Of a DNA stretch of 64,000 nucleotides, positions 10,401-17,842 are shown piece after piece. Numbering within the stretch: the stretch's first letter is position 1; the number at the start of each line of letters is the position of its first letter. A program made the position numbers and the translations under genes. The DNA comes from Niabella sp. (GTDB taxonomy: Bacteria > Bacteroidota > Bacteroidia > Chitinophagales > Chitinophagaceae). The stretch lies in assembly GCA_017744715.1 (NCBI GenBank), contig JAGIAT010000007.1, positions 1 to 64,000 on the forward strand, in the 5' to 3' direction. Under the pieces are notes generated by a model. The model did no database searches, had not been told where the DNA came from, and worked only from the letters and a program-made list of their open reading frames with translations.

Positions 10401-10623
10401 GAACGGGGCGTTGCTGCGCCTCAAAACTGTAGAGTTCGGGTACACCCTGCCGCAGCGGCTTACCCGGAAAATACGCTCCTCTGGCGTGCGCATTTATTTT
10501 AGCGGTAACAACCTGCTTACATTCAGCAAATTCAAACTCTGGGATGTGGAAATGGGCGGCAATGGTCTTGCGTATCCCATTCAAAAAGTGTATAACCTGG
10601 GTGTTCACTTCAATTTTAATTAA
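7423..10623 (+). CDS. SusC/RagA-family TonB-dependent outer-membrane transporter
   Basis: This 1066-residue protein imports oligosaccharides across the outer membrane with its SusD partner. It starts with an export signal ending near AQAQD, followed by a carboxypeptidase-regulatory-like beta domain (about 40-115, KVFGKVMNIEGAAVENASV). The TonB plug domain (about 125-240) contains the family signatures RGVTTFGYKNGPLILIDG and ILKDATSTAVYGARGANGVI. A long 22-strand barrel ends in the aromatic GVHFNFN. Length is typical. It is followed 18 bp later by the SusD gene, and the operon continues through two lipoproteins and two glycosidase-like genes. The neighbouring rhamnosidase and hexosaminidase suggest a complex heteropolysaccharide substrate. 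Confidence 0.97.
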   Translation: MKVKTLLCFSGLKELTLCLVLSCTLAGIATTAAQAQDTIKVFGKVMNIEGAAVENASVSIKGSSRGMATDQNGNFFIMAASDKDSIEVSAVNYKPKTVLVRSGKELVVVLESDEKVQALDQVVVQVGFESRRKEQVVGAVTSVNPEELRIPSSNLTTALAGRVAGVIGYQRTGEPGRDNAEFFVRGVTTFGYKNGPLILIDGIESSSTDLARLTVDDIAAFSILKDATSTAVYGARGANGVILVNTKKGKVGSAKISLRVDQAFSMPTKNMELADPVTYMKMANEAVLTRDRLGTILYSDDKINRTGQPGSNPYLYPANDWREILFKDHTSNQRYALNVSGGGGVARYFVSGALNQDNGVLKVDPVNNFNSNINLKSYSLRSNIDIDLTKTTMLTVRLYGNFDDYRGPIYNGEEMYGMVMRSNPVQFPATFPKDSAHAYVKHILFGNNVTRSNRGSLYLNPYAEMVRGYRDWNRSKMMAQLEVAQNLGGWIKGLNFRGMLNVERYAYNSITRSYNPFYYEVSNYDPVTQNYAYNVINSSANPQPVGPIGTEYLNFTPGDREVNSNFYAQGVLNYDNRIHEKHSISGMLVGIVQQRLNSSANTLLTSLPLRNTGLSGRFTYGYDSRYHAEFNFGYNGSERFYKDKRFGFFPSGGVAWTIHNEPFFEKLRNTVNTLKLRYTYGIIGNDAIGSPDDRFFYLSEVNMNTGERGANFGRDLSGASRYLPGVLVKRYANEDITWEKSYQQNLGLELGLFNAITLNVDFFKQHRTNILMTRAFIPTTMGLSAPIRANVGEASSQGIDAALTVSKSFDNGLFLSAMGNFTYATNKYLVNEEPQYKEPWRSRVGQNINQAYGYIAERLFVDDEDAFNSPAQNFGRPVLGGDIKFLDVNGDGRITEADQVPIGYPTVPEIVYGFGPSASYKGFDLSLFFQGLANESFWIDYSKITPFVDDRQVLKVIADDFWSEQNQHIYAFWPRLSNFVHPNNSQASTWFMRNGALLRLKTVEFGYTLPQRLTRKIRSSGVRIYFSGNNLLTFSKFKLWDVEMGGNGLAYPIQKVYNLGVHFNFN

Positions 10624-10641
10624 CTGATTAAAATGCATATA

Positions 10642-12528
10642 ATGAAAAAAATTGCCGTTAGCGTTTTTGTAGGAATCATATGCTGTTTGGCTTCCTGCAA
10701 AAAATACCTCGACATTGTTCCGGATAATGTGGCAACACTGGATAATGCCTTTGCCATGCGCGGGGAAGCGGAAAAATACCTCTTTACCTGCTACTCCTAT
10801 ATGCCCGATGATGCCGTGCCCAATGGCGGCCCTGCATTATTCGGAGGAGATGAGATATGGGAGCTTCCGGACATTAGCGAAACCAGCATCTACCGGCGTC
10901 TTGCAGAAGGCGATCAGAATGTGATCAGCCCCATCGGTGGCGATTACTGGGAGAGCATGTACCGCGCCATCCGGGATTGCAATATCTTCCTGGAAAATAT
11001 CGGGCGGGTACCGGATATGGAGCCCCGGGAAAAACGGCAATGGATCGCCGAGGTAAAAGTACTCAAAGCATTTTACCATTTCCTGCTGCTGCGCATGTAC
11101 GGACCCATTCCGGTGGTACGGGTAAACCTGCCGGTTTCGGCAGGGGTGAACGAGGTGAAGGTGCTCCGCGAACCGGTAGACTCCTGCTTCAGCTACATAA
11201 CACAACTGCTCGATGAAGCGAAAGAAGATCTTCCAAAGGTTATTGTAGATCCACAGTATTACGGAAAAATAACACAACCGGTGGCCTACGGCCTCAAGGC
11301 AAAAGTACTTACGTTTGCGGCCAGTCCGCTTTTTAACGGTAATGCTGATGAAGCCAGTCTCAAAAACCCCGATGGAACGCAGCTGTTTAACACCGCCTAT
11401 TCCGAGGCCAAATGGCAGCGGGCCGCCGATGCATGCCGGGAGGCGATTGCTGTATGCGAAGGCGCAGGGATCACATTGTTTAAACATCCCAATGTAAAGG
11501 CCGCATTTTTAATCAGCGATACCACGCAAACCGAATTGAGCCTGCGGATGGCCTTTTCCGAAAAATGGAACTCGGAAATCATCTGGGCCAATACCCAAAG
11601 CTGGATCGACCGGATGCAGGTGCTGGCTTCACCGGATTGGGATCCCAGTCCGCAAGCCAGGGTGTGGATGGATAACCGGTATAATGCACCGTTAAAAATA
11701 GCGGAACAGTTTTATACCAGCAATGGGCTGCCGATCAATGAAGACAAAACCTGGGCGTATGCAGACCGTTACACCACCCGCCCGGCTACAGCAGCGCACC
11801 GCCTGTATTTACGGAACGGCTTTACAACGGCGGGGCTCAATTTTAACCGGGAGCCCAGATTTTATGCCTACCTGGGTTTTGATGGCGGCATCTGGTATGG
11901 GCAGGGCAAGTTTAACGATAAGAAGGAGAATGATCTTTACTGGCTGCAATTCAAATTAGGCGATCCGATTGGTAAAACCTCTGCCTTCAACGGTCCTGTT
12001 ACCGGTTACCCGATTAAAAAATGGATCCATCCGGATAATGTACGAAGCCCATCCAGTTATACAACGATCCGTTATCCATGGCCGCTGATGCGCCTTGCAG
12101 ATCTGTATCTGTTGTTTAGCGAATGCCTGAATGAAGTAAAAGGCCCCGATGCGGAAGTGTTCCAGTACCTGGATAAAGTACGTACGCGGGCCGGTATTCC
12201 GGGAGTGCTTACCGCCTGGGCCGATTTCTCTACCAACCCTGCAAAAGTTACCACCAAAAATGGCGTACGGGAAATCATTCAGCGCGAGCGGTTGAATGAG
12301 CTGGCTTTTGAACAGCAGCGTTTCTGGGACCTGCGACGCTGGAAACTGGCGCTTACGGAAATGAACAAAACCATTACCGGTTGGAATGTGTACGGCTCCA
12401 CCGCCGAATCGTATTACCGGCCTACCAATATTTTCCAGCAGCGCTTTGGTGTAAAGGATTATTTCTGGCCCATATCCGAAAATAACCTGAATGTAAATAC
12501 CAACCTGGTACAAAATATTGGCTGGTAA
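10642..12528 (+). CDS. SusD/RagB-family surface glycan-binding lipoprotein
   Basis: This is the cell-surface lid and glycan-binding partner of SusC. Counted from the ATG at 10642, it is about 628 residues. A second in-frame ATG at 10633 would add three residues. The lipobox is CLASCKK, giving a lipid-modified Cys after a typical signal. The N-terminal region (YLDIVPDNVATLDNAF) is the SusD-like TPR start. RAIRDCNIFLENI and the C-terminal block REIIQRERLNELAFEQQRFWDLRRW are classical RagB/SusD signatures. Length is at the large end of the family. It sits in the susC operon, 33 bp before the next lipoprotein gene. Confidence 0.95.
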   Translation: MKKIAVSVFVGIICCLASCKKYLDIVPDNVATLDNAFAMRGEAEKYLFTCYSYMPDDAVPNGGPALFGGDEIWELPDISETSIYRRLAEGDQNVISPIGGDYWESMYRAIRDCNIFLENIGRVPDMEPREKRQWIAEVKVLKAFYHFLLLRMYGPIPVVRVNLPVSAGVNEVKVLREPVDSCFSYITQLLDEAKEDLPKVIVDPQYYGKITQPVAYGLKAKVLTFAASPLFNGNADEASLKNPDGTQLFNTAYSEAKWQRAADACREAIAVCEGAGITLFKHPNVKAAFLISDTTQTELSLRMAFSEKWNSEIIWANTQSWIDRMQVLASPDWDPSPQARVWMDNRYNAPLKIAEQFYTSNGLPINEDKTWAYADRYTTRPATAAHRLYLRNGFTTAGLNFNREPRFYAYLGFDGGIWYGQGKFNDKKENDLYWLQFKLGDPIGKTSAFNGPVTGYPIKKWIHPDNVRSPSSYTTIRYPWPLMRLADLYLLFSECLNEVKGPDAEVFQYLDKVRTRAGIPGVLTAWADFSTNPAKVTTKNGVREIIQRERLNELAFEQQRFWDLRRWKLALTEMNKTITGWNVYGSTAESYYRPTNIFQQRFGVKDYFWPISENNLNVNTNLVQNIGW

Positions 12529-12561
12529 CAATAACAACTGTAACATTTAAAAATTTTATCA

Positions 12562-13779
12562 ATGATGGAACGAAAATATCAGCTGTGGCTTTTGGCGCTT
12601 CTTTCGCTGGTGGTTCTAAGCTGCAACCGGAAGGAAGGCTATATAAACTATACCGACGCCAACCTGCCGGCACCGGCACAGGTGCAGGATGTAAAGGTGA
12701 TTCCCATGAGCGGCGGCGCTTATATCGTTTACAAAATACCGAAAGATCCTAACCTCCGGTATGTAAAAGCCGTGTATGAAACTTCACCCGGTTCCAAGTG
12801 GGAGGTAAAGTCTTCGTACTACACAGATACGCTGAAAGTGGAAGGCTTTGGCAGCACCGAAGAATACGATGTAACGTTGTACAGTGTAGGTAAAAATGAA
12901 AAGGCGTCGGAGCCGCTGGTTGTAAAAGTAAAGCCCCTGATACCGGCCATTCAATCGGTATATGAAACATTGAGTATTGCAGGAACCTTTGGCGGAATCA
13001 ATGTAAAACTGCAAAACCCGGAGCGTGCCAACCTGGCGGTAGTCATCCTCCAGGATACCCTGCGTAATGGTAATTACAGCGAACTGACCACCTATTATAC
13101 ATCGGCAGACCGCGTTAACTTTTCCGTAAGGGGAATGGATACGACTTCGAGAAAGTTTGCGGTGTTGTTAAGAGATCGCTGGAACAATAAAACGGCCCAG
13201 CGGGAAGCGCTCATAAAACCCTGGTTCGAAAAACAGATCGATAAAGGACCCTGGAAGGCACTGGAGCTGCCGGGAGATAATTATGAATATGTTGAAAATT
13301 ATCCTTTACGTAAAATATTTGACGGCGGCTTTGGCTATTGCTGTCTTTTTGCCACCCGGAGTTATCAATTGCCGCAAACCTTTACCCTGGACCTGGGCCG
13401 TCCGGTGGCCATCAGCCGGATGCGAACCTGGCTGCACCCGGAAGGCGCTTACCAGGGATCGCACCCTAAAAATTTTGAAATATGGGGCGCCAACAGCGTG
13501 AGTCCGGATGGGGATTATGTAGATCTTGAAAATAAGATCTACCGGAGTAATTGGGTAAAACTGGGCACCTTCAGTTCCTTTAAACCATCGGGTGAAGGAC
13601 CGGTTACACCGGAAGACAGGGATTATGCCCTTAACAGGGGCGAGGAGTTTGAGTTTGAAGCCGGCATTCCTACTGTAAGATACCTCCGTTTTAAAACATT
13701 AAATACCTGGGGCATTTCCAGCGGTCAAACACAGATCGTAATACAGGAGCTTACCTTATGGGGCCAGGACGGTCAGTAA
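12562..13779 (+). CDS. PUL surface lipoprotein, DUF4959/DUF5000-type
   Basis: This 405-residue predicted lipoprotein has lipobox LVVLSCNRK. Three regions can be seen: an N-terminal Ig-like segment (about 25-120, PAPAQVQDVKVIP, as in DUF4959), a middle beta-rich segment, and a C-terminal galactose-binding-like domain (about 235-405). The last contains KIFDGGFGYCCLFA, FTLDLGRPVAISRM, KNFEIWGAN and VRYLRFKTLNTW, as in DUF5000/F5-8C folds. It probably binds carbohydrate on the surface beside SusC/SusD. The next gene encodes a protein with the same C-terminal fold but a different N-terminus, so the pair looks like a divergent duplication of the binding module. Confidence 0.8.
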   Translation: MMERKYQLWLLALLSLVVLSCNRKEGYINYTDANLPAPAQVQDVKVIPMSGGAYIVYKIPKDPNLRYVKAVYETSPGSKWEVKSSYYTDTLKVEGFGSTEEYDVTLYSVGKNEKASEPLVVKVKPLIPAIQSVYETLSIAGTFGGINVKLQNPERANLAVVILQDTLRNGNYSELTTYYTSADRVNFSVRGMDTTSRKFAVLLRDRWNNKTAQREALIKPWFEKQIDKGPWKALELPGDNYEYVENYPLRKIFDGGFGYCCLFATRSYQLPQTFTLDLGRPVAISRMRTWLHPEGAYQGSHPKNFEIWGANSVSPDGDYVDLENKIYRSNWVKLGTFSSFKPSGEGPVTPEDRDYALNRGEEFEFEAGIPTVRYLRFKTLNTWGISSGQTQIVIQELTLWGQDGQ

Positions 13780-13809
13780 TTATTCTATTATAAAGTCAAC
13801 TTGAGCAAA

Positions 13810-15000
13810 ATGAAAATCAAAATAAGCCTGTTTTTTGCGGCACTGTTGGTGATGGGAATTACCGGCTGCAAGAAAATGGATGATACGTACAAAAAGTATG
13901 TGGTGCCTGAAGGCATTACGTATGTAGAACGCGCTAAAGCGGTAAAAACCTACTCAGGGCTCAACCGGGTTAAATTTACCTGGGCGGCGCCGGTGGATCC
14001 TTCCGTTTCGAAAGCCCGCATTTACTGGAATAATTTTGCAGACTCTGCAGAGTTTAAGATACCGGGTAATGTAGATAGCGTTACATATTTTTTGAATATA
14101 CCCGAGGGCATGTATTCCTTTATTATTAAAACCTTTGATGATGCGGGCAAACAATCCGTTCCGGTAGAAGTACAGGGGCGTTCCATTGGAGCAACCTTTC
14201 TTTCCAATATGTTTAACCGCCCGCTGAGCGAGAGCTTTGTAGACAATACAAACGGGAAGCTGTTGTTAACATGGGGCGGTGCAGATACCTACAACGGCAG
14301 CATCGGGCATGAACTGATTTACACGGATGCCACCGGAGCCATTAAGAAAGTATTTGTAACGCCGGAGTCTGCGGCTACCACACTTGCCGATTATAAATCC
14401 GGAACGGATCTTTCCTATACGACCTGGTACCGGGCCGATACAACTTCTGTTGACACACTGAAAACCAGTCCGGCACTGATTCCGTCGAAGGCCATCGTGT
14501 ATAAGCTCGATAAATCGAAATTTAAGGCCGTCAGGCTTCCCGGTGATGCCGGCGAAATGGCTTCTATTTTCCCCACATGGCGTATTGAAAATATGTGGGA
14601 CGGCCGAACCAATGCAGACCCCGGTTATCATTCACCCGACATTGTAAAACCTGCGCATGTTACCTTTGAATTAGGTACATCGGATTACGCCCTGTATTCA
14701 TTCCGGTTATGGCAGCGTACAGACTGGGGATCTACATATTCGGAAGGCAATCCCAAAACATTTTCACTCTGGGGCAGCAATAATCCGCCGGCAGATGGCA
14801 GCTGGACCAACTGGACCAAGCTGGGCGATTTCACTTCCGGCACGCATAATGTTACGGCCGGGGAGCTTTTTCTGATTCCGCCGGGCGTACAGGCCTACCG
14901 GTACATCCGGATACAGGTGCACTCCACCTGGAATCCCAAACCAACCCAGGCTATACAGATCATGGAAGTTGAATTGATGGGTAACTTTAGTAAGCCCTGA
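13810..15000 (+). CDS. PUL surface lipoprotein, DUF4998/DUF5000-type
   Basis: The start is taken at the ATG at 13810. An in-frame TTG at 13801 is less likely. The lipobox is MGITGCKKM. The N-terminal part (about 25-215) has YVERAKAVKTYSGLNRVKF and KARIYWNN, which is the DUF4998 pattern of two Ig-like folds. The C-terminal part (about 240-396) repeats the galactose-binding-like scheme of the preceding gene: WRIENMWDG, HVTFELGT, KTFSLWGSNN and YRYIRIQVHSTW. The role is inferred to be surface capture of the polysaccharide in the SusC/SusD complex. It lies in the same operon, 30 bp after the previous stop. Confidence 0.78.
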   Translation: MKIKISLFFAALLVMGITGCKKMDDTYKKYVVPEGITYVERAKAVKTYSGLNRVKFTWAAPVDPSVSKARIYWNNFADSAEFKIPGNVDSVTYFLNIPEGMYSFIIKTFDDAGKQSVPVEVQGRSIGATFLSNMFNRPLSESFVDNTNGKLLLTWGGADTYNGSIGHELIYTDATGAIKKVFVTPESAATTLADYKSGTDLSYTTWYRADTTSVDTLKTSPALIPSKAIVYKLDKSKFKAVRLPGDAGEMASIFPTWRIENMWDGRTNADPGYHSPDIVKPAHVTFELGTSDYALYSFRLWQRTDWGSTYSEGNPKTFSLWGSNNPPADGSWTNWTKLGDFTSGTHNVTAGELFLIPPGVQAYRYIRIQVHSTWNPKPTQAIQIMEVELMGNFSKP

Positions 15001-15042
15001 TCATCCTTTGCTTATTTATAAAATCATATAAAACACAGGTAC

Positions 15043-16308
15043 ATGAAACGTATTTTGGGAGTGGTAATATGCTGGAGTCTGATGGTTACCACCCATGCTG
15101 CCGTGGTAAAAGACACGCTTCCCGGTACTTTTTCAATCGGAATATTTTATGGACCGATGCCGGAAATGACCAATGATGAACAGTTCCGCTGGATCAAAGA
15201 GGCTAATGTGGATTTTATCCAGTTTATAGGAGACAGTCTGTTTAACGTTGGCAAGGACGCCGCCGTGGCAGAACGCAGAAACCTCCACATCCTTGACCTG
15301 GCCGCCCGGCACGGGCTGCGTTATTTTGTACGGGATCCGCGTGTACAGGGCAGCGAAGCGGATATCGCTGCAATGGTGCAGGCCTATAAAAAGCATCCGG
15401 GGCTGGGCGGATATTTTATCGTAGACGAACCTGGTAAGGATGGGCTGGATTGGCCGGCCAATGCCTATAAAACCATATTGAAATATGATCCGTCAGGAAT
15501 TCCTTCCGTGAACCTGTTCCCCAGTTTTGTGTATCCCGATTATGAAAAGGACTACGTAGAGGCTTGGGTGCACAAAGTGGGCAAAGAGCACCTGAAACTG
15601 CTTTCCTTTGATCATTACCCGTTGCTGGCAAACGGATCATTCGGTCCGGCGTATTTTAAAAACCTGGATGTGATCCGGCGTGTAGGTTTACGGTATGGCA
15701 TTGCCACCTCCATGTATCCGCAATCGATGGGCATTGTACATGCCTACAGGCGCCCCGATAGCAGTGAGTTGCGATACAGCGCCTACACGGCATTGTCCTA
15801 TGGGATCAAAAACCTGGTATGGTTTACCTACAATACACCCGTGGGCCAGCCTGTAGAGCGCTTTACCAATGCGATCATTGACAGCATGGGCAACAAAACC
15901 GACTTATACAAACCCTTTCAGCAATTAAACGCTGAGCTGAAGCTGCTGGGCAAAACCATCGGCCGGCTGGATGCCGTTGAAGTGTATCATTCAGATTCCC
16001 TGGATGGCACGGAGGCGATGCTCATACCGGATCATTTTTTCTGGAAGCCGGAAGATAACCGCCAGCGTATGATCCTTACGCATTTTAAAGATCCGCGCAC
16101 AAAGCAATCGTTTGTAATGGTGGTCAACAAATCGCTTAAAAGTGAAGCGTCTTTATCATTTCATCTACATAAGAGCGTAAAAAAAGTATACTACGTATCG
16201 GTACAAGACGGCAAGCAGCACAGGACCAGGTATAAACGGGGATCGGTTTTTAAAGATGTGTTGCTGCCGGGTGAGGGAAAACTGTATGCCTTAAAGGGAA
16301 ACTGGTAA
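15043..16308 (+). CDS. Secreted TIM-barrel glycoside hydrolase-like protein
   Basis: This 421-residue protein has a signal peptide (SLMVTTHAA). The body reads as a (beta/alpha)8 barrel, with strands VDFIQFIGD, LRYFVRD, LGGYFIVDEPG, LKLLSFDHYP, IATSMYPQS and NLVWFTYN. Glu129 in FIVDEPG lies at the end of a predicted fourth strand, where clan GH-A and related families hold the acid/base. The partner carboxylate is not obvious; SFDHYP is one candidate. The C-terminal 90 residues form a small beta domain. I cannot name the family, and a GH42/GH5-like barrel is the closest picture. Its place in the susCD operon supports action on the imported glycan. Confidence 0.65.
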   Translation: MKRILGVVICWSLMVTTHAAVVKDTLPGTFSIGIFYGPMPEMTNDEQFRWIKEANVDFIQFIGDSLFNVGKDAAVAERRNLHILDLAARHGLRYFVRDPRVQGSEADIAAMVQAYKKHPGLGGYFIVDEPGKDGLDWPANAYKTILKYDPSGIPSVNLFPSFVYPDYEKDYVEAWVHKVGKEHLKLLSFDHYPLLANGSFGPAYFKNLDVIRRVGLRYGIATSMYPQSMGIVHAYRRPDSSELRYSAYTALSYGIKNLVWFTYNTPVGQPVERFTNAIIDSMGNKTDLYKPFQQLNAELKLLGKTIGRLDAVEVYHSDSLDGTEAMLIPDHFFWKPEDNRQRMILTHFKDPRTKQSFVMVVNKSLKSEASLSFHLHKSVKKVYYVSVQDGKQHRTRYKRGSVFKDVLLPGEGKLYALKGNW

Positions 16309-16331
16309 TATACCGGAACAAAACAACAATA

Positions 16332-17720
16332 ATGCGGTTTAAAAAAATAACCTTTCCGGGCGTGTTAAAAAATCAACGGCTCAACCTGTTCATTTTTACA
16401 GCTACTTTTTTGTGGATGCCATCCGTTTGTGCGCAGAAAAAAGCGATTATAGAAATAGAAGACCTGCAGTTTTTAAAAGGGCTTACACAGGCGGTACTGG
16501 ATAGCGCAAGGGTGCATCCGGGTGAGCCCTTGCCTGTACCGTTCGGCTTTAACAGAACAGGCGGTACGCTCATCCGACCGGGCGGGCGGGCTACGTATCC
16601 GGCCTTCTGGATCAGGGATTATGTGATGAGCCTGGAAACGGGTTTTGTAACCGCAGGTGAGCAAAAACATATGTTGCTGCTTACGGCAGCTACACAATGC
16701 GATCAAACGCGTATTACCAAAGGTGGCGGAATGATTCCTTATGGAGCTATTGCGGACCACATCCTGGCAGATAACAGCATGCCGGTTTATTTTGCAGGAA
16801 CCTATGATGTGGAGGCACAGGGCACACATGAATTTGGATTTTTTCCGCCGTATTGTGACCAGTTCTATTTTATCAGGATGGCCAAACACTACATGGCCAC
16901 TACCGGTGACCGGGCTGTTTTACACAAGGTGATCAATGGTACAACGCTGGCCGACCGGCTGGAGATCGCCTTCCGGGTTCCTCCGGCGCGTACCGGTACG
17001 CATATTGTGCATTCGATAGAACCGTACCGTGCCGTTGATTTTGGATTCAGAGACGCCATCCATATTACCGGTGATCTGCTTTATCCTTCCTTGTTGAAAT
17101 ATGAGGCCGCCCTGGAGCTTTCAGCAATCTTTAAAGAAAAAGGCAACCCGGCAAAAGCCGTGCTGTATAAAACGATTGCAGACAGCCTGAAGTCAGCCAT
17201 ACCAAAAATCTTTACCGATGCTGACGGCATGTTACGGGCGTCTACCGGCAAGAGTGCACAAAAAGATGTGTGGGGCACGGCCCTGGCCATTTATTTAAAG
17301 GTACTCTCCGGCAAGGCCGCAGAAAGAGCTGCTGCCAGGCTTTCCGGTACTTATGCTGCGGGCACCCTGGCCTTTAAAGGTGGTATACGGCATGTGCTTA
17401 CAACCGATGATTTCAGTTCCGCCACGGCCTGGGAGGGTGCCATACCTGCGGCACCGCTGAACCAGTATCAGAACGGGGCCTACTGGCACACGCCGGTAGG
17501 CTGGGTTGCCTATGCCATCTGGCTTGTTGACCAGCAAAATGCCCGGAAGCTGGTAAAGGAATATATTGCAGCATTGAAGGATACGGATTTCAGGAAGGGA
17601 AGCGGGTATGCAGGTCCGCTGGAATGCTTCCATCCGCCATCCTATACCCGGGGGCCGGTATATCTTACCTCCGTGTCCTGTCCCTATATTGTTTTAAACG
17701 CATTGGTCAATAAACGCTGA
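16332..17720 (+). CDS. Secreted (alpha/alpha)6-barrel glycosidase-like protein
   Basis: This 462-residue protein has an N-terminal hydrophobic signal region (LNLFIFTATFLWMPSVCAQ). Helical-pair motifs typical of six-hairpin glycosidases are visible: YPAFWIRDYVMSLETGFV with Asp96, GTHEFGFFPPYCDQFYFIRM, AVDFGFRDAI and NGAYWHTPVGWVAYAI. These resemble the catalytic helices of GH-L/GH-G clan enzymes such as trehalase-like or GH78-like barrels, but I cannot assign a numbered family. It is the last gene of the tightly spaced susCD operon (23 bp gap before it, 122 bp after it). Confidence 0.62.
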   Translation: MRFKKITFPGVLKNQRLNLFIFTATFLWMPSVCAQKKAIIEIEDLQFLKGLTQAVLDSARVHPGEPLPVPFGFNRTGGTLIRPGGRATYPAFWIRDYVMSLETGFVTAGEQKHMLLLTAATQCDQTRITKGGGMIPYGAIADHILADNSMPVYFAGTYDVEAQGTHEFGFFPPYCDQFYFIRMAKHYMATTGDRAVLHKVINGTTLADRLEIAFRVPPARTGTHIVHSIEPYRAVDFGFRDAIHITGDLLYPSLLKYEAALELSAIFKEKGNPAKAVLYKTIADSLKSAIPKIFTDADGMLRASTGKSAQKDVWGTALAIYLKVLSGKAAERAAARLSGTYAAGTLAFKGGIRHVLTTDDFSSATAWEGAIPAAPLNQYQNGAYWHTPVGWVAYAIWLVDQQNARKLVKEYIAALKDTDFRKGSGYAGPLECFHPPSYTRGPVYLTSVSCPYIVLNALVNKR

Positions 17721-17842
17721 TGTATGTTCAGCCGTTCATGTGTATATTACCGCAAACTTCATCGATGAACCTGCATGCTGATCTGAAACCGGTAATACCG
17801 GGTATGGTTATGTTCGGCAGGCTGCTTTTTAAAAGATAAAAA

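Noticed and set aside
10837..11487. Minus-strand ORF of 216 codons inside susD
   Set aside because: It is antisense to the SusD gene with no coding features of its own.
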